A DNA stretch of 64,000 bases, taken from NCBI RefSeq assembly GCF_000280925.3, contig NZ_CP012109.1, forward strand, positions 3,802,501-3,866,500, given 5' to 3'. The notes under the pieces are model-generated. The model was not told where the DNA came from and did no database searches. It was given only the letters and a program-made list of their open reading frames with translations. Source of the DNA: Myxococcus hansupus. Lineage in GTDB: Bacteria; Myxococcota; Myxococcia; Myxococcales; Myxococcaceae. This document shows positions 59,981 to 64,000 of the stretch, in pieces. Position numbers and translations under genes: made by a program. Within the stretch, counting starts at the first letter, position 1; every line of letters starts with the position of its first letter.

Positions 59981-61373
59981 GACGGCCGCGCCGGCCGCGC
60001 GCATCCTGGTGGTGGATGACGACGCGGGCGTCCGCTTCACGCTGCGGGAGCTGCTTCGGAGCCTGCCCGGCGTGGAGGTGAATGACGCGGTGGATGGCGA
60101 GGACGCGCTGGAGAAGCTGGCGGAGCGTCCCTGCGACCTCATCATCTCCGACCTGCGCATGCCTCGGATGGACGGGATGGCGCTGGTGCGGCGGCTGAGC
60201 ACGTTCCCCACCGCGCCGCGGGTCATCGTCATCACCGCGCATGGCTCGGAGCGCTTCGCGGTGGAGGCCATGAAGGCGGGGGCCTACGACTACTTCCGCA
60301 AGCCCTTCGACGTGGACGAGCTGCTGGCCGTGGTCACCCGCGCGCTGGAGTCGGTGCGGCTCCGCGAGGAGAACGCGCGGCTGTCCGGCGAGCTGAACCT
60401 GTCCCGCTCCATGGTGTTCAGCTCCGAGCCCATGGCCCGGCTCGCGCAGCTCGTGCAGCTCGCGGGCTCGCGCGACGTCACGGTGCTCATCTGCGGTGAG
60501 AGCGGTACGGGCAAGGAGCGGGTGGCGGACGCGCTCGTCCGGGCCTCGCCGCGCGCGGACCGGCCCTTCCTGCGCTTCAACTGCGCGGCCCTCACCGAGG
60601 AGCTGGCGGAGGCCGAGCTGTTCGGTCACGCCAAGGGGGCCTTCACGGGCGCGCACCGCACGCGCCTGGGGCTCTTCCGGGAGGCGGACGGAGGCACGCT
60701 GCTGTTGGACGAGGTGGGGGAGCTGGCGCCCACGCTCCAGGCCCGGCTGCTGCGGGTCCTCCAGGAAGGCGAGGTCCGCCCGGTGGGGGAGGACCGACCG
60801 GTGAAGGTGGACGTGCGCATCATCGCCGCCACCCACCGGGATTTGCGGCGCCTGGCGTCGGAAGGCGCGTTCCGGGAGGATCTCTTCTACCGGCTCAACG
60901 TGGTGCAGCTCCGGGTGCCGCCGCTGCGAGAGCGCCCCGAGGACATCCCCGTGCTGGCGCGCGTGTTCCTGGGCCGGTTCATCGACCGGTTCCACACCGG
61001 CCCGCTGAAGACGCCCGACGGCTTCTTCGAACGACTGCGCGCCCTGCCGTGGCCCGGCAATGTGCGCGAACTGGAGAACACGTTGGAGAGCCTGGTGGCC
61101 CTTTCGAGCGGCGGCGTGCTGAACCTGGAGCAACTGCCCTCGGCCGGCCCCGTGGCGGAGACCGCCCGGACCGCCGCGCCGCAAGAGGCCCCCCTGGGCG
61201 CGGGGCTCAAGGAGCGCGTGGAGGCCTACGAGCGGGGGCTCGTCCTGGACGCGCTGCGCATGGCGGCTGGGAACCGCAGTGAAGCGGCGCGGCGGCTGGG
61301 CATTGGACGGGCCACCCTGCATGACAAGCTGCGCAAGTACGGGCTGGACGACGGAGGGGAAGAGCGGATGTGA
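59970..61373 (+). CDS. NtrC-type sigma-54-dependent response regulator
   Basis: A 467-residue three-domain activator. Receiver domain 10-125 with the phospho-acceptor D61 (IISDLRMPRMDG) and acidic pocket VVDDD. AAA+ domain about 150-385 with Walker A GESGTGKE (about 174), the sigma-54 contact loop GAFTGA (about 224), LLLDEVGEL and the R-finger region FREDLFYRLNV. The C-terminal Fis-like helix-turn-helix reads GNRSEAARRLGIGRATLHDKL. Hence it can open sigma-54 promoters, including the one at 58373. The gene overlaps the kinase gene by 11 bp and should be phosphorylated by it. Confidence 0.95.
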   Translation: MWDETAAPAARILVVDDDAGVRFTLRELLRSLPGVEVNDAVDGEDALEKLAERPCDLIISDLRMPRMDGMALVRRLSTFPTAPRVIVITAHGSERFAVEAMKAGAYDYFRKPFDVDELLAVVTRALESVRLREENARLSGELNLSRSMVFSSEPMARLAQLVQLAGSRDVTVLICGESGTGKERVADALVRASPRADRPFLRFNCAALTEELAEAELFGHAKGAFTGAHRTRLGLFREADGGTLLLDEVGELAPTLQARLLRVLQEGEVRPVGEDRPVKVDVRIIAATHRDLRRLASEGAFREDLFYRLNVVQLRVPPLRERPEDIPVLARVFLGRFIDRFHTGPLKTPDGFFERLRALPWPGNVRELENTLESLVALSSGGVLNLEQLPSAGPVAETARTAAPQEAPLGAGLKERVEAYERGLVLDALRMAAGNRSEAARRLGIGRATLHDKLRKYGLDDGGEERM

Positions 61374-61442
61374 TTCCGGGAACAAGCAGGCGGCCAGGCT
61401 GTTGCGGGCCGGCTGTTCCGCATCCTCGTTCCTGGAGCGTTC

Positions 61443-63380
61443 ATGCATCCCGTGTCTCGACGCCTCGCGGCAGTCCTCCTGGCCTGCGCCACGGGCTCGG
61501 CGCAGGCCCAGTCCACCGCGCAGGCCCCGAAGCGTCCCGCAGGCCCGCCCCAAGAGCGGGTGGAGCGCGTCCGGTCGCAGTTCACCAAGTACGAGTACCG
61601 CATCCCCATGCGCGACGGAACGCGCCTCTTCACGTCTGTCTACGTGCCCGCGGATGCCTCGCCCGGGAAGCGTTACCCCATCCTGATGGTGCGCACGCCC
61701 TACACCGTCGCGCCGTATGGCGTGGACCGGTATCCGCAAGCGCTGGGGCCCACCGAGGCGTTCGAGAAGGAGGGCTTCATCTTCGCCTTCCAGGACGTGC
61801 GCGGCCGCCACATGTCGGAGGGCGAGTTCGTCAACGTCCGGCCCCACAAGGCGAAGAAGGCCGGCCCGAAGGACTTCGACGAGAGCACGGACACGTACGA
61901 CACCATCGAGTGGTTGGTGAAGCGCGTGGCGAACAACAACGGCCGCGTGGGGCAGTGGGGGATTTCGTACCCCGGCTTCTACGCGTCCGCGGGCGCCATC
62001 GACTCGCACCCGGCGCTCAAGGCGGTGTCCCCGCAGGCGCCCATCGCCGACTGGTTCTGGGACGACATGCACCGCAATGGTGCCTTCAACCTGTCGCTCG
62101 CGTTCGGCTTCTTCTCGACGTTCGGCAAGCCCCGGCCCAAGCCCACGGACAGCGAGGACTGGCAGCGCTTCGACCATGGCACGCCGGACGGCTACCAGTT
62201 CTTCCTGGACCTGGGCCCGCTGAGCAACGCGGACTCGAAGTACTTCAAGGGGGACGTCGCGTTCTGGAAGGAGGTCGCGGCGCATCCCAACTACGACGCG
62301 TTCTGGCAGGCGCGGAACCTGCTGCCACACCTGAAGAACATCAAGGCGGCCGTGCTCACGGTGGGCGGCTGGTACGACACCGAGGACCTGTACGGCCCGC
62401 TGCAGACGTACGCGGCCATCGAGAAGCAGAACCCGGGCATCTCCAACACCCTCATCATGGGCCCCTGGCCCCACGGCGGCTGGCAGCGCGGCGACGGTGA
62501 GTCCCTGGGCGACGCGGACTTCGGCTTCGCCACCAGCATGGCCTACCAGACGCTGGCCCTGGACTTCTTCAAGCACCACCTCAAGGGCGGCCCGAAGCCG
62601 GACGTGCCCGAGGCGATGGTGTTCGAGACGGGCGCCAACCGCTGGCGCCGCTTCGACACCTGGCCGCCCAAGGGCCTTCGCCAGACGAAGCTCTACTTCC
62701 AGCCCAAGGGCGGGCTGTCCACCCAGGCCCCCAAGGCGGCCGGCGCGGCCTTCGCCGAGTACGTGAGCGACCCGGACAAGCCCGTGCCGTACACGCAGGA
62801 GCTCACCACGGGCTGGAGCAAGAGCTACATGACGGAGGACCAGCGCTTCGCCGCGCGTCGGCCCGACGTGCTGGTGTTCGAGACCGAGCCCCTGGAGCAG
62901 GACCTCACCGTGGCCGGCCCGCTGGAGGCGGAGCTGTGGGTGTCCACCACGGGCACGGACGCGGACTGGGTGGTGAAGCTGGTGGACGTCAACCCGGGCA
63001 AGGTGCGCGGCTTTCGCAAGGGGGACGAGGAGAAGGGCGTGAAGAACCGCGGACATCAGCAGACGCTGGTGCGCGGGGAGCCCTTCCGCGGCCGGTTCCG
63101 CGACAGCTTCAGCGAGCCCAAGCCCTTCAAGGCCGGCGAGGTGACGAAGGTGCGCTTCGTCATCAACGACGTGTTCCACACCTTCCAGCGCGGCCACCGC
63201 GTGATGATTCAGGTCCAGTCGAGCTGGTTCCCGTTCATCGACCGCAATCCCCAGACGTACGTGCCCAACATCTTCGAGGCGAAGGAGGAGCACTTCATCC
63301 GCGCCTTCCACCGCGTCTATCACTCGGCCGCGAATCCGAGCTTCGTCCAGGTGGGCGTGCTGCCCGCGCTGGACGAGTAG
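61443..63380 (+). CDS. Exported CocE/NonD hydrolase, alpha-amino-acid ester hydrolase-like
   Basis: A 645-residue secreted or periplasmic serine hydrolase with a signal peptide (SAQAQ). The X-Pro dipeptidyl-peptidase/CocE fold is seen in FQDVRGR, the nucleophile S175 in WGISYPG, the catalytic aspartate in GGWYDTEDLYGP, the His in GPWPHGGW, and a jelly-roll domain in the last 220 residues. The acidic pair E-D after WYDT and DDMHRNGAF match the carboxylate cluster that binds the alpha-amino group in alpha-amino-acid ester hydrolases (beta-lactam acylases). So a substrate with a free alpha-amino group, such as an aminoacyl ester or amide, is likely. The gene follows the NtrC-type gene by 69 bp and could be controlled by it. 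Confidence 0.82.
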   Translation: MHPVSRRLAAVLLACATGSAQAQSTAQAPKRPAGPPQERVERVRSQFTKYEYRIPMRDGTRLFTSVYVPADASPGKRYPILMVRTPYTVAPYGVDRYPQALGPTEAFEKEGFIFAFQDVRGRHMSEGEFVNVRPHKAKKAGPKDFDESTDTYDTIEWLVKRVANNNGRVGQWGISYPGFYASAGAIDSHPALKAVSPQAPIADWFWDDMHRNGAFNLSLAFGFFSTFGKPRPKPTDSEDWQRFDHGTPDGYQFFLDLGPLSNADSKYFKGDVAFWKEVAAHPNYDAFWQARNLLPHLKNIKAAVLTVGGWYDTEDLYGPLQTYAAIEKQNPGISNTLIMGPWPHGGWQRGDGESLGDADFGFATSMAYQTLALDFFKHHLKGGPKPDVPEAMVFETGANRWRRFDTWPPKGLRQTKLYFQPKGGLSTQAPKAAGAAFAEYVSDPDKPVPYTQELTTGWSKSYMTEDQRFAARRPDVLVFETEPLEQDLTVAGPLEAELWVSTTGTDADWVVKLVDVNPGKVRGFRKGDEEKGVKNRGHQQTLVRGEPFRGRFRDSFSEPKPFKAGEVTKVRFVINDVFHTFQRGHRVMIQVQSSWFPFIDRNPQTYVPNIFEAKEEHFIRAFHRVYHSAANPSFVQVGVLPALDE

Positions 63381-63392
63381 GGCGGAGCACCG

Positions 63393-63421
63393 GGGGCGCG
63401 GCGGAATCCGCCGTGCGCCCC
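63393..63421. terminator. GC-rich hairpin after the CocE gene
   Basis: GGGGCGC and GGCGGA on the left pair with TCCGCC and GCGCCCC on the right (63393-63421), with a 2-base bulge. It begins 12 bp after the stop of the hydrolase gene. No T tract follows, so it is only a likely terminator. Confidence 0.4.
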
Positions 63422-63536
63422 GCCATCAGGGCTGCTTCTGTACAGCGGTGGTGAGAAGGGCGTTCTCGTGGGGGTGGGGGCCTCGTGTTCCTGCTACCCT
63501 GGGCCTTCACGCGGTGGAACCCGAAGCGGGAGGGGC

Positions 63537-64000
63537 ATGACTGGCACCGAGGGGCCCGGCACCGGGCTGGTGCGGCTGGATGGAGGTGAAGGCGAGGGCG
63601 GCGGACAGATTCTCCGCACGGCATTGTCGCTGTCGCTCATCACCGGCCGCCCGTTCCACATCACGCGCCTGCGCGAGCGACGTGATCCGCCCGGTCTGCG
63701 GCCCCAGCACCTGGCCTGCGTGCGCGGCGCCGAGGCCCTCTGCGGCGGCGGCGCCACCAGCGAGGGCGCCACGGTGGGCGCCTCGGAGCTGTCCTTCACG
63801 CCGGCCCCCGTGCGCGCGGGGGACTATCTGCTGGAGGTGGGGACCGCGGGCAGCACGCCGCTGCTCTTCCAGTGCCTCGTCTATCCGCTGGCACTGGCCG
63901 GGGGCGGACGACTCACGCTGCGCGGGGGCACGCACCTGCCGCACAGCCCCAGCTTCCACTACGTCGCCACCGTCTGGCAGCCCGTGGCGCATGCGTATGG
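63537..64000 (+). CDS. rtcA: RNA 3'-terminal phosphate cyclase, 3' end outside the window
   Basis: The first 154 codons of an RtcA gene, cut by the right edge. ATG 63537 follows GGGAGGGGC. LDGGEGEGGGQILRTALSLS at about 14-33, GLRPQHLACVRGAEAL, the later AGDYLLEVGTAGSTPLLFQCL and GGTHLPHSPSFHY are the landmarks of the RTC superfamily and of true RtcA (with the R, H and E residues of the AMP-binding part). It makes RNA 2',3'-cyclic phosphates from 3'-phosphates using ATP. No RtcB or RtcR is in view. It starts 156 bp after the CocE-like gene. Confidence 0.85.
   Translation, partial: MTGTEGPGTGLVRLDGGEGEGGGQILRTALSLSLITGRPFHITRLRERRDPPGLRPQHLACVRGAEALCGGGATSEGATVGASELSFTPAPVRAGDYLLEVGTAGSTPLLFQCLVYPLALAGGGRLTLRGGTHLPHSPSFHYVATVWQPVAHAY

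Noticed and set aside
59871-63323. A 1150-codon open frame on the minus strand
   Set aside because: It is opposite the NtrC-type and CocE genes, both with complete catalytic motifs; very high GC removes stop codons from the antisense frame. Its translation is compositionally biased and shows no domain.

Overview
The window is GC-rich, densely packed, almost entirely protein-coding chromosome from a myxobacterium, most likely of the Myxococcaceae or a near relative. The reasons are the very high GC with strong third-position GC bias, many lipoproteins, a sigma-54/NtrC-type two-component operon, a DUF4388 (PATAN) protein, and a DUF2378/TIGR02265 protein, a family known essentially only from Myxococcales. 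I saw no rRNA, tRNA, CRISPR array, insertion sequence or prophage. The only tyrosine recombinase looks like housekeeping XerD.

Region by region. 1-4.7 kb: the 3' end of an Imm11-like gene, then three translationally coupled genes (Rieske oxygenase, fatty-acid-desaturase-like enzyme, and a PAP2 phosphatase fused to a squalene/phytoene-synthase-like domain), which look like a small lipid or terpenoid pathway. 4.7-8.3 kb: an NTF2-like exported protein, DUF1801, patatin, TVP38/TMEM64 and a KGG-repeat protein. 7.9-10.8 kb: a PII-like small protein followed by two CPA2-type cation/proton antiporters. 10.9-16 kb: YciO, a membrane protein, XerD, DUF4388 and TrpS. 16-24.8 kb: ScpA, ScpB and an RluB-type pseudouridine synthase with an enormous Arg/Gly-rich repeat tail, then a HEAT-repeat lipoprotein and a TPR/double-CNB protein. 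24.8-32.6 kb: a lone MshEN (GspE-N) protein, a lipoprotein, a DASS/ArsB-like transporter, the MrfA-MrfB DNA-repair pair and SlyD.

32.7-38.7 kb: an outer-membrane protein with a bile-acid-symporter-type carrier, TesB, a lower-GC lipoprotein, a Cys-rich mini-lipoprotein, a class I amidotransferase and two orphan GspG-like pseudopilins. 39-45.3 kb: an operon of two GMC oxidoreductases with Cys clusters and an alpha/beta hydrolase with a Cys nucleophile, then an NRAMP carrier followed by a decayed duplicate of its own 3' end. 45.4-48.2 kb: a CrtC/AttH-like protein, DUF2378 and an SLC10A7/YfeH-like carrier. 48.3-53.4 kb: 3-hydroxybutyrate dehydrogenase converging on an MHS transporter, a porin and a lipase-like lipoprotein, which could be an ester/hydroxyacid scavenging unit. 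53.7-58.2 kb: an apparently exported PLP aldolase-like enzyme, a zinc-ribbon mini-protein, an MFS exporter, a membrane protein and a YdeI-like protein.

58.2-61.4 kb holds the cleanest regulatory unit: two 14-bp dyads exactly 20 bp apart, a textbook -24/-12 sigma-54 promoter, a 57-codon small gene with a good ribosome binding site, then a histidine kinase and an NtrC-type activator. The window ends with an exported CocE/alpha-amino-acid ester hydrolase-like enzyme and the 5' part of rtcA.

The least conventional items are the PAP2-prenyl synthase fusion cluster, the sigma-54 unit with its small gene, and the RluB repeat tail. Functions were assigned by reading motifs; no database search was run.
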